Assembly: GCF_011395035.1 (NCBI RefSeq)
Contig: NZ_CP024768.1
Coordinates: forward strand, 3,819,865 to 3,883,864
Length of the DNA: 64,000 nucleotides
DNA from: Pantoea cypripedii
GTDB taxonomy: Bacteria; Pseudomonadota; Gammaproteobacteria; Enterobacterales; Enterobacteriaceae
Direction of reading: 5' to 3'
Under the pieces are notes generated by a model. That model searched no databases and was not told the origin of the DNA. It worked only from the letters and a program-made list of their open reading frames with translations. Shown piece by piece: positions 32,204 through 41,402 of this stretch; the first letter of the stretch is position 1, and every line of letters starts with the position of its first letter. Position numbers and translations under genes: made by a program.

Positions 32204-35200
32204 GTGCGCGCCTCTCTTATTCTGCTGCTGAGCCTGTGGTTCAGCAGCACTGCCTTCGCTGCCACTGTCCCACAGGCCAGCGATCTGAAGCAGGAACTGG
32301 ACGCGGCCAAATCCGCGAAAAGTTCCCCCTCTCAAAGCGAACAAATTCAGACGCTGGAAACGGCCCTCAATTTTCTTGCTGAACGCGATGACTCCCTGGA
32401 GCGCACCAAACAATATCAGCAGGTGATTGATGACTTCCCGCGGCTGGCACGTGAGCTGCGTCAGCAACTTGCCAGTCTGACTGATAGCAGCAAAACCGTG
32501 CGTAGCAATATGAGCAGCGCCGAGCTGGATCAGGAGATTTTGCAGGTCAGTAGCCAGTTACTGGAAGAGGGACGCCAGGCGCAGCAGGAACAGGATCGGG
32601 CGCGCGAAATCAGCGATTCGCTGTCACAGCTACCGCAACAGCAAACTGAAGCACGCCGCGCGATGACCGAAAGCGATCGCCGTGTACAGGGTGCCGCCGC
32701 AGCCACGACACCGCAGGCCCAGGCGCAGATTTACGCGCGTCAGGCGGAAAATGCCGCCAATAAAGCCCGCGTAGATGAACTGGAGCTGGCCCAGCTTTCT
32801 GCCAATAATCGCCAGGAACTGGCGCGGATGCGTGCCGAAATACATCAGCGCCAGGCGACCCAGCTGGATAATTATCTCCAGGCGCTGCGCAATCAGCTGA
32901 ATAATCAACGCCAGCGTGAAGCAGAACAGGCGCTGGAGCGTACCGAACAACTGGCGGAAAACAGTGGCGATTTGCCCAGCATTATCAGCGATCAATTCCG
33001 GGTAAACCGTGAATTGTCTGCCGATCTCAATCAGCAGGCACAACGCATGGATCTGGTCGCCTCACAGCAGCGGCTGTCAACCAATCAGACCTTGCAGGTT
33101 CGCCAGGCGCTCAGCACCCTGCGTGAGCAATCACAGTGGCTGGGTGCCTCAAATCTGCTGGGCGAAGCACTGCGTGCCCAGGTCGCGCGTCTGCCGGATG
33201 TACCAAAATCGCAGCAGATCGACAACGAAATGGGCCAGTTGCGCGTACAACGGCTGCGTTATGAGGATTTGCTGGAGCGCCAGCAGACGCTGCGTAAAGA
33301 GAAGCAGGATGATGGCACGCCCTTTACCAGCGAGCAGAGCCGCATCCTCGAAGCACAGCTAAAAACCCAGCGCGAATTACTCAACTCATTAATTTCCGGC
33401 TGCGATACGCTGATTCTGGAAATCACCAAACTTAAAGTGTCCAACACCCAGTTGCAGGATGCACTCGCTGAAGTGCGCGATGCCACGCATCGCTATTTGT
33501 TCTGGACAGCGGACGTCAGCACCATTGACCTGAACTTCCCGGTGGATGTGGCACAGTCGCTGGGACGCCTGCTGTCGCTCGATACGCTGGGCCAGTTAGG
33601 AAAAGCACTGGCCATGATGTTTACCAGCAAAGAAACGGTGCTGCCCATCCTTGGGGCACTGCTGCTGGTTGGGTTTAGTGTCAGTTCACGTCGCCATTAC
33701 CATGCGTTTCTGGCGCGCGCCGCCAGCAAAGTCGGCAAGGTCACGCAGGATCAATTCAGCCTGACGCTACGCACGGTGTTCTGGTCAATTCTGGTGGCCG
33801 TTCCGATACCGGTACTCTGGGCGGCGCTCGGCTATGGCTTGCAGGAAGCCTGGCCCTACCCGATAGCCGTGGCGATTGGTGACGGCATTACTGCCACATT
33901 GCCGCTGTTGTGGGCGTTTATGATCAGTGCCTCCTTTGCCCGCCCAAATGGTTTGTTTGTGGTGCATTTCCGCTGGCCGCACACGCGGGTGGCGCGCGCG
34001 ATGCGTTATTACTCACTGAGCGTTGGCCTGATTGTACCGCTGATCATGCTGTTGATTGCCTTCGCCAATCTGGAAGACCGTGAGTTCTCATCAACACTTG
34101 GACGGATATGCTTCATTCTGATTTGCGGCGCGTTGAGCATCGTCACCGTCAGCCTGAAACGCGCAGGTATTCCGCTGTACCTGGATAAAGAAGGTAACGG
34201 CGATAACTTCGTCAATCGTATTCTGTGGAACCTGATGATCGCCATCCCGCTGGTCGCCGCCTTTGCCTCCTGTATCGGCTATCTGGCGACTGCGCAGGCG
34301 CTACTGGCGCGTCTGGAGACATCCGTTGGCATCTGGTTCTTCCTGCTGGTGATTTACCACATTATCCGCCGCTGGATGCTGATTCAGCGGCGTCGTATTG
34401 CCTTTGATCGCGCCCGTCAGCGCCGTGCCGATATGCTGGCAAACCGCGCGCGTAGCGAAGAAGAAAAGGATCAGCCCGCTGGAAGTAACGAAGCGCCAGA
34501 GGCGGAAGAACCGATTATCGATCTCGACGCTATCAGCGCCCAGTCGCTGCGTCTGGTACGGTCCCTTCTGACATTAATTGCGCTGGTGTCGGTGATTGTG
34601 CTCTGGTCAGAAATTCACTCGGCGTTCGGTTTTCTGGAAAATATCCGCCTGTGGGATGTCAGCACCACAATTCAGGGGGTGGAAAGCATCCAGCCGATTA
34701 CCCTCGGTTCGGTCCTGATTGCCATACTGGTGCTGATTATCACCACTCAGTTGGTGCGTAACATGCCTGCGCTGCTGGAGCTGGCGCTGTTACAGCATCT
34801 GAGCCTGACGCCCGGTACGGGTTACGCCATCACTACCCTGACCAAATATGTGCTGATGCTGATCGGTGGGTTGATTGGCTTCTCCATGATTGGTATCGAA
34901 TGGGCAAAACTGCAATGGCTGGTCGCCGCACTCGGCGTGGGTCTTGGTTTTGGTTTACAGGAAATCTTCGCCAACTTTATTTCCGGCCTGATCATCCTGT
35001 TCGAGAAACCGATTCGCATTGGCGATACCGTGACGATCCGCGACCTCACCGGCAGTATCACGCGGATTAATACCCGTGCGACCACCATTACCGACTGGGA
35101 CCGCAAAGAAATTATCGTGCCGAATAAGGCCTTTATCACCGAGCAGTTTGTTAACTGGTCGCTGTCCGATTCAGTGACGCGCGTGGTGCTGACCATTCCC

Positions 35201-35536
35201 GCCCCGGCCGGGGTGAACAGTGACGAAGTGACAAACCTGCTGAAACAGGCAGCAGAGCGCTGCACGTATGTGCTGGATATGCCCGCTCCTGATGTTTTCC
35301 TCGTCGATTTGCAGCAGGGTATTCAGCTGTTTGAGCTGCGCGTCTACGCCGCCGAGATGGGGCATCGCATGCCGCTGCGTCATGAGCTGCATCAGTTGAT
35401 TCTGCACGGTTTCGCCGCGCACGGTATTGAAATGCCTTTTCCGCCTTTCCAGGTCCGTATGGAAACGTTGGGCAAGAAAACCCCGGCCAGCAATGGCGCG
35501 CCTGCGGCACGTAATTTTAAATCGGGTGGATTGTAA
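32204..35536 (+). CDS. mscM: Miniconductance mechanosensitive channel MscM
   Basis: A 1110-residue MscS-family channel (E. coli MscM/YjeP is 1107) that opens under membrane tension to release solutes. GTG start, signal peptide (about 1-20), a long periplasmic coiled-coil Gln/Arg-rich domain (about 25-440), around eleven membrane helices, and the pore helix and beta domain (WLVAALGVGLGFGLQEIFAN; FEKPIRIGDTVTI). The C-terminal alpha/beta domain is complete. Probably co-transcribed with psd. A REP pair follows the stop. Confidence 0.96.
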   Translation: MRASLILLLSLWFSSTAFAATVPQASDLKQELDAAKSAKSSPSQSEQIQTLETALNFLAERDDSLERTKQYQQVIDDFPRLARELRQQLASLTDSSKTVRSNMSSAELDQEILQVSSQLLEEGRQAQQEQDRAREISDSLSQLPQQQTEARRAMTESDRRVQGAAAATTPQAQAQIYARQAENAANKARVDELELAQLSANNRQELARMRAEIHQRQATQLDNYLQALRNQLNNQRQREAEQALERTEQLAENSGDLPSIISDQFRVNRELSADLNQQAQRMDLVASQQRLSTNQTLQVRQALSTLREQSQWLGASNLLGEALRAQVARLPDVPKSQQIDNEMGQLRVQRLRYEDLLERQQTLRKEKQDDGTPFTSEQSRILEAQLKTQRELLNSLISGCDTLILEITKLKVSNTQLQDALAEVRDATHRYLFWTADVSTIDLNFPVDVAQSLGRLLSLDTLGQLGKALAMMFTSKETVLPILGALLLVGFSVSSRRHYHAFLARAASKVGKVTQDQFSLTLRTVFWSILVAVPIPVLWAALGYGLQEAWPYPIAVAIGDGITATLPLLWAFMISASFARPNGLFVVHFRWPHTRVARAMRYYSLSVGLIVPLIMLLIAFANLEDREFSSTLGRICFILICGALSIVTVSLKRAGIPLYLDKEGNGDNFVNRILWNLMIAIPLVAAFASCIGYLATAQALLARLETSVGIWFFLLVIYHIIRRWMLIQRRRIAFDRARQRRADMLANRARSEEEKDQPAGSNEAPEAEEPIIDLDAISAQSLRLVRSLLTLIALVSVIVLWSEIHSAFGFLENIRLWDVSTTIQGVESIQPITLGSVLIAILVLIITTQLVRNMPALLELALLQHLSLTPGTGYAITTLTKYVLMLIGGLIGFSMIGIEWAKLQWLVAALGVGLGFGLQEIFANFISGLIILFEKPIRIGDTVTIRDLTGSITRINTRATTITDWDRKEIIVPNKAFITEQFVNWSLSDSVTRVVLTIPAPAGVNSDEVTNLLKQAAERCTYVLDMPAPDVFLVDLQQGIQLFELRVYAAEMGHRMPLRHELHQLILHGFAAHGIEMPFPPFQVRMETLGKKTPASNGAPAARNFKSGGL

Positions 35537-35543
35537 ATAAAAA

Positions 35544-35603
35544 GGTCGCCATTAATGGCGACCCTACAGGCTGGATGACGTAGGGTGCACATTTATGTGC
35601 ACC
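35544..35603. repeat. Pair of REP-like palindromes between mscM and mdh
   Basis: The first, on the minus strand (35544-35567), is a perfect palindrome GGTCGCCATTAATGGCGACC followed by CTAC. The second, on the plus strand (35580-35603), is GTAG then GGTGCACATTTATGTGCACC, near-perfect. They lie tail to tail between convergent genes and may stop or stabilise both transcripts. Confidence 0.8.
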
Positions 35604-35616
35604 TGATCAGCACAGG

Positions 35617-36552
35617 TTATTTCACAAACGCCTCGCCCTGAGCGATATCTTTTTTCAGCGTATCCAGCATGCCGGTGAGTGCCTGCTGCTCAAAAGCACT
35701 GAGCGGTCCGAGCGGTCGCCGCTCGATGATGCCATTTTTGCCCAGCAGCAGCGGCTGTGAGAAGAATCGGGCGTATTCGCCATCCCCCTCCACATAAGCA
35801 CATTCCACGACATTGGCTTCGCCCTGCATGGCGCGCACCAGCGACAAACCAAAGCGTGCTGCCGCTTGCCCCATCGATAGCGTCGCAGAACCGCCACCTG
35901 CCTTGGCCTCCACCACTTCGGTACCGGCGTTTTGGATCCGTTTGGTCAAATCCGCCACCTCCTGCTCGCTGAAGCTGACGCCTTTCACCTGCGATAGCAG
36001 CGGCAGAATGGTGACACCCGAATGGCCCCCCACCACCGGCACGTCAATTTCGCCCGGTTGTTTGCCTTTCAACGCCGCAACAAAAGTATTGCCACGAATA
36101 ATATCCAGGGTGGTTACGCCAAACAGCCGGTTCTTGTCATACACCCCGGCTTTCTTCAGCACTTCCGCAGCAATCGCTACCGTGGTGTTGACCGGGTTGG
36201 TGATAACGCCAATCAGGGCTTTTGGTGCGGTACTCGCCACCTGCTCAATCAGGTTGCGGACGATTCCTGCGTTAACGTTAAAGAGGTCGGCACGATCCAT
36301 GCCGGGTTTACGTGCCACTCCGGCGGAGATCAGCACCACATCGGCCCCCTTCAGTGCGGGCGTGGCATCTTCACCACTGAAACCCTCAACTTTCACTGCG
36401 GTGGGAATATGGCTGAGATCCACAGCCACACCCGGCGTTACCGGGGCGATGTCATAGAGCGAGAGAGCTGAACCTGCGGGTAATTGGGTCTTGAGCAGCA
36501 GTGCAAGCGCCTGGCCAATACCACCAGCGGCACCGAGAACGGCAACTTTCAT
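35617..36552 (-). CDS. mdh: Malate dehydrogenase
   Basis: A 311-residue NAD-dependent enzyme of the TCA cycle (E. coli 312). The Rossmann motif GAAGGIGQ at 8-15, the substrate loop GVARKPGMDR, and catalytic VVGGHSGVTILPLLS are intact. Monocistronic, divergent from argR across about 430 bp, the same context as E. coli. Confidence 0.98.
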   Translation of the reverse strand: MKVAVLGAAGGIGQALALLLKTQLPAGSALSLYDIAPVTPGVAVDLSHIPTAVKVEGFSGEDATPALKGADVVLISAGVARKPGMDRADLFNVNAGIVRNLIEQVASTAPKALIGVITNPVNTTVAIAAEVLKKAGVYDKNRLFGVTTLDIIRGNTFVAALKGKQPGEIDVPVVGGHSGVTILPLLSQVKGVSFSEQEVADLTKRIQNAGTEVVEAKAGGGSATLSMGQAAARFGLSLVRAMQGEANVVECAYVEGDGEYARFFSQPLLLGKNGIIERRPLGPLSAFEQQALTGMLDTLKKDIAQGEAFVK

Positions 36553-36850
36553 CCTGGACTCCTTATTAAGGTGGGGCAGAGATATGCCGGGTTTCCATCA
36601 GGTTACGAGTGTAATCAACTTCTCAGGCGATAGCGACAAGGCCCGTCGCGCGATAAATATTGACGCCGCAATTCGGCTCCCGAGACATCCACACTTCAGA
36701 AGTCGCCTGAATGATCATAGGTCGCAGCCAGAAGACAGGGGGTCGGCAATGATCAGTCATTTTGTTGTTACCACTTCAATAATATAACAACATTGCAACC
36801 TTCGCTTTTGCGTGCCACCCCGCGATTTTGGCGCAGCGGTAAATCTCTGT
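36553..36850. other. mdh upstream region
   Basis: No gene seen. It includes a degenerate REP-like fragment (GCGCGATAAAT near 36648) and an AT-rich stretch around 36765-36800 where the mdh promoter is likely. I could not fix its elements. Confidence 0.4.
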
Positions 36851-36856
36851 TATGAT
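36828..36856 (+). promoter_or_regulatory. Upstream promoter of argR
   Basis: TTGGCG (36828-36833), 17-base spacer, TATGAT (36851-36856). Confidence 0.55.
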
Positions 36857-36898
36857 CGCCGCCCCGCTGGTTTTCCCGGCGAAATTCTCACCTGGTTT

Positions 36899-36936
36899 AT
36901 TGCATAAAAATTCATTTAAATGCATAATAATTTATC
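36899..36936 (+). promoter_or_regulatory. Tandem ARG boxes overlapping the proximal argR promoter
   Basis: Two ARG-box-like 18-mers, ATTGCATAAAAATTCATT and AATGCATAATAATTTATC, two bases apart. They coincide with a promoter TTGCAT (36900-36905)-N17-CATAAT (36923-36928), so ArgR bound here would block its own transcription, as in E. coli. Confidence 0.8.
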
Positions 36937-36983
36937 TGCTACGGGCCTGTTGCCCGATGCATCCCTCTTTTTATTGGTAACCT

Positions 36984-37454
36984 ATGCGAAACCCATCTAA
37001 ACAGGACGAGCTGATCAAGGCGTTCAAGGCCCTATTGAAAGAAGAGAAATTCAGCTCTCAGGGCGAAATTGTGCAGGCATTGCAGGAAGACGGCTTCGAG
37101 AATATCAACCAGTCAAAAGTTTCTCGTATGCTTACCAAGTTCGGCGCGGTGCGTACCCGCAACGCAAAAATGGAGATGGTGTATTGTCTGCCAGCCGAAT
37201 TGGGTGTCCCCACCACCACCAGCCCGCTGAAAAACCTGGTGCTGGATATCGACTATAACGATGCACTGGTAGTGATTCATACCAGCCCCGGCGCTGCTCA
37301 GCTGATTGCGCGCCTGCTGGATTCCCTTGGCAAAGCTGAAGGCATCCTCGGCACCATCGCGGGTGATGACACCATCTTTATTACCCCCGCGCGTAGCTTT
37401 ACCGTGAAGCAACTGCACGATGCTATTCTGGTTTTATTCGAACAAGAGCTATAA
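36984..37454 (+). CDS. argR: Arginine repressor ArgR
   Basis: A 156-residue hexameric repressor that uses arginine as co-repressor and also assists XerCD recombination. The N-terminal winged helix (QGEIVQALQEDGFENINQSKVSRML) and the C-terminal arginine-binding domain (TSPGAAQLIARLLDSLG; GTIAGDDTIFITP) are complete, at the E. coli length. Autoregulation is supported by the ARG boxes just upstream. A 9-bp hairpin (37467-37489) after the stop lacks a U-tract. Confidence 0.98.
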   Translation: MRNPSKQDELIKAFKALLKEEKFSSQGEIVQALQEDGFENINQSKVSRMLTKFGAVRTRNAKMEMVYCLPAELGVPTTTSPLKNLVLDIDYNDALVVIHTSPGAAQLIARLLDSLGKAEGILGTIAGDDTIFITPARSFTVKQLHDAILVLFEQEL

Positions 37455-37489
37455 AACCCTGCCTGCTACCGGCAGATTACCTGCCGGTA

Positions 37490-37877
37490 ACAATCCCGCC
37501 ATCTCCCCCTGCAGTCGTCACGCTTAAACCAAAACCTCACGGAAACAATGCATTAAGCATATTCCCGCCAGTTCTCACGCTTTGGGATAATTGGTAGGAC
37601 CTTTTGGCCTGCTTAACCTTTCGCGCTATTTTACACTGCTTTACATACCAACATCAGCCATATTACCCACCCACTGCGTACCAGCCAGCTGGATCAACCG
37701 GGATATTTCGCACAGAAAGATAAAATGACATAGCCCCTTGTTTTTACATGTAATTAACAGCGATAGAACAGAAACCAGGCGGTTTTTATAACTCTCAGTT
37801 ATTAAAAGTTGTCATAAGGACAAAGAATAACAACCAAACATTATTAGCTGAATATTAATTTCATGGGTGATTAGATC
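37490..37877. other. AT-rich intergenic region between argR and the yhcN cluster
   Basis: Nearly 400 bp with no frame worth calling and no recognised RNA. Base composition becomes strongly AT-rich toward the yhcN promoter. I see nothing definite in it. Confidence 0.4.
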
Positions 37878-37905
37878 TATACTTCTTTTCGTGATGCAAA
37901 TCACA
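37878..37905 (+). promoter_or_regulatory. Promoter region of yhcN copy 1 with CRP-like site
   Basis: A TATACT -10 candidate (37878-37883) is followed by CGTGATGCAAATCACA (37890-37905), which matches the CRP consensus TGTGA-N6-TCACA at 9 of 10 positions. Its place at or past the start suggests repression rather than activation if functional. Confidence 0.45.
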
Positions 37906-37945
37906 GTGAATAAAAAGATAAAAAACAAAAGACGAGGAAATAATC

Positions 37946-38209
37946 ATGAAAGTTAAAACTACTATCGCAACCCTGAGCATTCTATCTGCCCTGTCATTTG
38001 GCGCTTTTGCCGCAGAATCTATTAATGCCGATCAGGCCATGAATCTGCAACCGGTTGGCACCATCAGTGTCAGTGGCACCGCCGGTTCGCCGATGGATAT
38101 CCATCAGCAACTGAGTGAAAAAGCAGACCAGCAAGGTGCTAAAGCTTACCGCGTTATCGAAGCGCGTAATGACAACACTTATCACGCTACCGCTGAGCTT
38201 TATAAATAA
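37946..38209 (+). CDS. yhcN: YhcN-type DUF1471 periplasmic stress protein, copy 1
   Basis: An 87-residue secreted protein of the DUF1471 family; E. coli YhcN (87 aa) is linked to peroxide, acid and biofilm responses. Signal peptide MKVKTTIATLSILSALSFGAFA, then AESINADQAMN and the DUF1471 core GTISVSGTAGSPMDIHQQL, GAKAYRVIEARNDNTYHATAELYK. Of the three copies this and copy 3 are closest to E. coli. It has a GAGGA ribosome site and its own promoter region. First of a tandem array. Confidence 0.94.
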   Translation: MKVKTTIATLSILSALSFGAFAAESINADQAMNLQPVGTISVSGTAGSPMDIHQQLSEKADQQGAKAYRVIEARNDNTYHATAELYK

Positions 38210-38297
38210 GTCACTGAAACAAGACGCAGTGTGAATGGCGACCCCTTTGAGACGCGATTGCGCTCAGGTTGCCACCCCAAATTCAGGAGAGTGAATC

Positions 38298-38570
38298 ATG
38301 AAAACCAAATTATCTATCGCAGTTCTGAGCCTGGCTTCCATTCTTTCTTTCGGTGCCAGCGCTGCCAACCTGATCACTAACGAACAGGCCGACACCATGA
38401 ATCTGCAACCGCTGAATCAAACCATCAGCGTAAGTGGTCGTGATGGCGACCAGACCAACATCCGTCAGGAGCTGTCAGCGAAAGCGGATGCTCAGGGTGC
38501 CAGCCACTACCGCATCATTGAAAACAATCAGAATGACACCTACCACGTCACTGCTGAATTGTATAAATAA
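38298..38570 (+). CDS. YhcN-type DUF1471 periplasmic stress protein, copy 2
   Basis: A 90-residue paralogue with signal peptide MKTKLSIAVLSLASILSFGASA. It is the most divergent copy: the core reads QTISVSGRDGDQTNIRQELSAKADAQGASHYRIIENNQ, with the usual GTAGSPMD replaced by GRDGDQTN and three extra residues near the N-terminus. The TYHVTAELYK end is kept. It has AGGAGAG upstream and begins 88 bases after copy 1. A hairpin at about 38582-38607 follows. Confidence 0.93.
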   Translation: MKTKLSIAVLSLASILSFGASAANLITNEQADTMNLQPLNQTISVSGRDGDQTNIRQELSAKADAQGASHYRIIENNQNDTYHVTAELYK

Positions 38571-38673
38571 TCGATAAATGATTATCCGGCGCCGCACAGG
38601 CGCCTGGATATGAATCGACGACCCGCTAACCCCTTACTACCGCAGGTTGTTGATTGCCAAAGGAGAAAAAACA

Positions 38674-38937
38674 ATGAAAATCAAAACAACCATCGCAACC
38701 GCTAGCCTGCTCTCAGTCCTCGCCTTTGGTGCGTCAGCCGCACAACTGGTCACTGCAGAACAGGCTCAGAATATGCAGCCTGCGGGGACAGTAACCATCA
38801 GTGGTACTGCCGGTGCGCCTATGGATTATCGTGCTGAGCTGTCACAGAAAGCCGATGAACAGGGTGCCAGCGCCTATAAAGTGATTGAAGCCCGTACCGG
38901 CGACAACTATCACATCACTGCTGAACTGTATAAGTAA
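38674..38937 (+). CDS. YhcN-type DUF1471 periplasmic stress protein, copy 3
   Basis: An 87-residue paralogue. The ATG at 38674 is used because it has AAAGGAG upstream and opens the signal peptide MKIKTTIATASLLSVLAFGASA; the ORF could start at 38647 without one. The core is TVTISGTAGAPMDYRAELSQKADEQGASAYKVIEARTGDNYHITAELYK. A strong terminator 30 bases later closes the array. Confidence 0.93.
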   Translation: MKIKTTIATASLLSVLAFGASAAQLVTAEQAQNMQPAGTVTISGTAGAPMDYRAELSQKADEQGASAYKVIEARTGDNYHITAELYK

Positions 38938-38966
38938 TTCCTCGTCAACTGCTTGACGAACCCTTT

Positions 38967-38992
38967 GGCCCCGCTCGCCGGGGCCCTTTTTG
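38967..38992 (+). terminator. Terminator of the yhcN array
   Basis: GGCCCCG/CGGGGCC stem with a short loop (38967-38985), followed by CTTTTTG. Confidence 0.9.
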
Positions 38993-38995
38993 TTG

Positions 38996-39268
38996 TTACT
39001 TCACATTAAAGTGGAGCCGGCCTTCCAGCTCCTCTTCTGCTTCATCAAATAACAGAATCAACGCGCCATAGCGGCGCTTCTGTCCCTTTCCTAAGTGAAT
39101 AAATTCAATCTCCAGCGGCAACGGCAATTGATCGCCGGTCACCGCTTCCCAGAGATCGTCCAGATCAATAATCGCCAGATCCGCCAGCGCAAAACGGTCG
39201 CTGAACTGACGGAAAAAATGCGCCTGATCGACGATTTCATCGAAATCAAAACGTTCGATTCTCATCAT
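38996..39268 (-). CDS. yhcO: Barstar-family protein YhcO
   Basis: A 90-residue protein of the barstar (ribonuclease inhibitor) fold. FDFDEIVDQAHFFRQFSDRF, DLDDLWEAVTGDQLPLPLEIEF and the end GALILLFDEAEEELEGRLHFNV agree with E. coli YhcO at the same length. No partner ribonuclease is encoded nearby, so any target is unknown. AGAGG lies six bases before the first of two consecutive ATGs. Convergent with the yhcN array. Confidence 0.93.
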   Translation of the reverse strand: MMRIERFDFDEIVDQAHFFRQFSDRFALADLAIIDLDDLWEAVTGDQLPLPLEIEFIHLGKGQKRRYGALILLFDEAEEELEGRLHFNVK

Positions 39269-39347
39269 GACGATCCTCTCTGTGCCACTACCCGTTAAAG
39301 CGTTGAAATGAGGGTGTTGCTGTAAAAGAAGGGAGACATCCTGCTTC

Positions 39348-39373
39348 TCCTGACAGCTTGCATCCTGTCAGGA
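39348..39373. other. Hairpin downstream of aaeB
   Basis: Perfect 9-bp stem TCCTGACAG/CTGTCAGGA with an 8-nt loop, no U-tract on either side. A degenerate REP-like palindrome with loop CGATAAA lies at 39411-39440, next to the aaeB stop. Confidence 0.45.
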
Positions 39374-39440
39374 AAGTATAGATGGCATTATCCGGGGGGT
39401 TTTGTGATAGCGGGCCGCACGATAAATGCGGCGGCCCGTA

Positions 39441-41393
39441 CTAGATTTGAATCAATGTGTTGCGGTACTTGCTAAGCATTGCGGCTAACCGTTTCACTGG
39501 CTCAGTCACGCTACCTGGTGCCGCATATTGCTGGAGTTTTTCCTGGTAGACATCCAGCTCCTGCAACAGCCGTTCAAAATAGACGCGTCGTTTATCATCG
39601 CTACGTGTCGAAATAACCTGGTCTGCGGTGGCTCGTAGCTGACGGTGATAAGCCGACAGATCCGCATTGATCGGAACTTCCGCATTGCGTAAGCGCTGAT
39701 GACCAATAATCAACGTCAGGGCGATACGATATTTATTGATATCACCCGGGAACAGATTGAGCAGCAGGAACAACTGCTGATACAGCGCGGGCAGATGGTT
39801 CTCCCGGCGACGTGCCTGATTGGTAGTCATCGCCGACACGGCCGCATACATAAAGCGGTTGAGCAGCTTACGTCCGGTACGTTCTTTTGATTTATCGCGA
39901 ATCAGCAGAATCACCATCATCGCCACAAAACAACCAATGACCTGACCGAGAACGTTATCGAGAAACACGTTGAACTCGAACTTCATCGGGTTATCGAGCA
40001 CCAGCACGTTGATGGTACCGATAAGTGCCCCAAGCGTACCGATCTGACGGCGCTGCACGAAAATGCCGCCAATAAAGCCCAGCAGACCAATGGCAATACA
40101 CAGCAGCAACATGCTTTGCTGAGTGGAAGGCATAATGTAGATGAAGTACAGCGCACCCAACGGCACCGCGACGCTCATTCCGTACAGAAAGTCTTTCGCC
40201 ATCATCAGCGGGTTTGGCATCCGCATCGCCAGCGCGGTGATTACCGCCAGCATCACCATACAACCGCTGCCGGAAGTCCAGCCGGTGTAGAGCCAGAACA
40301 GCGAGCCAAGTGCGGTGGCAACGAAAGTACGCACGCCGTTAATCATGGCATGATGCGTTTCGGCAGAGCGCGCCTGAATCACCACTTCACGCTGCAGGAT
40401 ACCCTCTTCCAGCGTGGTGATTCGGCTGTTACTTTTTATGCCATTAATCAGCAGCAGGTATTCGGTGGCGGCACCAACCCAACTGGCCAGCGTCAGTGGC
40501 GTGGTTTTACTGCTGACGCCAATCACCCGACGCATAATCTTCATGCGTTTGTGAACATCATCAACGCTGCTAACGTCTTTCTCGATCAACAGGCGATATT
40601 GCGGCGGAATATAATCCGCTCGTGAATTCTGAATCAGGAAGGTTTCGGCAGCCTGGGTAATCAGCGTTAGCGACAACGTGTTCAGCATTTGCAAACGACG
40701 GTTGCTGTTCTGCCAGCGCGATGATTCCATCATCAGCTGGCTGCGCATGCTGTTCAATGTCGTGGTTCGACGCACCAGAGCGCTCCAGGCTTTATCGACT
40801 TCGTCTTTATCACCGTGAGCGACGCAGAGTTGCAGCAGCTTGTAATGCGCCACCAGCAGCGCATCCACTTCCTGGTCGATGACTTTTTTAATCGAACGCG
40901 GTGAGAAAATCATGTCCGCCAGAATGGCGCAGAGAATGCCGAGTACAATTTCACTGCAACGCTCCACCGCGAACTGCGGGGCCAGCGTCAATCCACCGCT
41001 GGCATCAGCAGTGACCACAATAATCAGCGCGGTGTAACCCGCCAGACCGAGGGCATAGGAGTTTTCGACTTTAATCAGCGAGGAAAGCCAGACGCAAAGC
41101 CCGGCCCACAGGCAGCACAGCAGCAGCATCACCACCGGTGCACGCACGGTCGCAATCATAATGGTCAGGGCCGCGATACAGCCGATGAAGGTGCCGATAA
41201 TACGCAGAATGCCACGGTAACGCAGCGCGCCGGAGTAGGGATCGCCCCCGGCGGCAAAGGCGGTGCCACCCGCCACAATCCCGGCAGTCATCACCGCCCA
41301 GCGCGGCGTTTCCAGATTGAAGTGAAAGCCGATCATTAGCGCGGCTACCAGCGCAAACGTCAGCTTCACCGGGAAACGCAGGAACTCAATCAT
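39441..41393 (-). CDS. aaeB: p-Hydroxybenzoic acid efflux pump subunit AaeB
   Basis: A 650-residue inner-membrane pump of the FUSC/aromatic acid exporter family (E. coli 655). It has two sets of membrane helices (about 10-165 and 365-510) around a cytoplasmic stretch and a helical C-terminal domain. It works with AaeA to export hydroxylated aromatic carboxylates. Last gene of aaeX-aaeA-aaeB, nine bases after aaeA. Confidence 0.95.
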   Translation of the reverse strand: MIEFLRFPVKLTFALVAALMIGFHFNLETPRWAVMTAGIVAGGTAFAAGGDPYSGALRYRGILRIIGTFIGCIAALTIMIATVRAPVVMLLLCCLWAGLCVWLSSLIKVENSYALGLAGYTALIIVVTADASGGLTLAPQFAVERCSEIVLGILCAILADMIFSPRSIKKVIDQEVDALLVAHYKLLQLCVAHGDKDEVDKAWSALVRRTTTLNSMRSQLMMESSRWQNSNRRLQMLNTLSLTLITQAAETFLIQNSRADYIPPQYRLLIEKDVSSVDDVHKRMKIMRRVIGVSSKTTPLTLASWVGAATEYLLLINGIKSNSRITTLEEGILQREVVIQARSAETHHAMINGVRTFVATALGSLFWLYTGWTSGSGCMVMLAVITALAMRMPNPLMMAKDFLYGMSVAVPLGALYFIYIMPSTQQSMLLLCIAIGLLGFIGGIFVQRRQIGTLGALIGTINVLVLDNPMKFEFNVFLDNVLGQVIGCFVAMMVILLIRDKSKERTGRKLLNRFMYAAVSAMTTNQARRRENHLPALYQQLFLLLNLFPGDINKYRIALTLIIGHQRLRNAEVPINADLSAYHRQLRATADQVISTRSDDKRRVYFERLLQELDVYQEKLQQYAAPGSVTEPVKRLAAMLSKYRNTLIQI

Positions 41394-41402
41394 ATCGCCC
41401 TC

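Noticed and set aside
38996..39268. Barstar-family yhcO as an antitoxin of a toxin-immunity pair
   Set aside because: No ribonuclease or toxin gene lies next to it; neighbours are the yhcN array and aaeB. It is the ordinary conserved yhcO.
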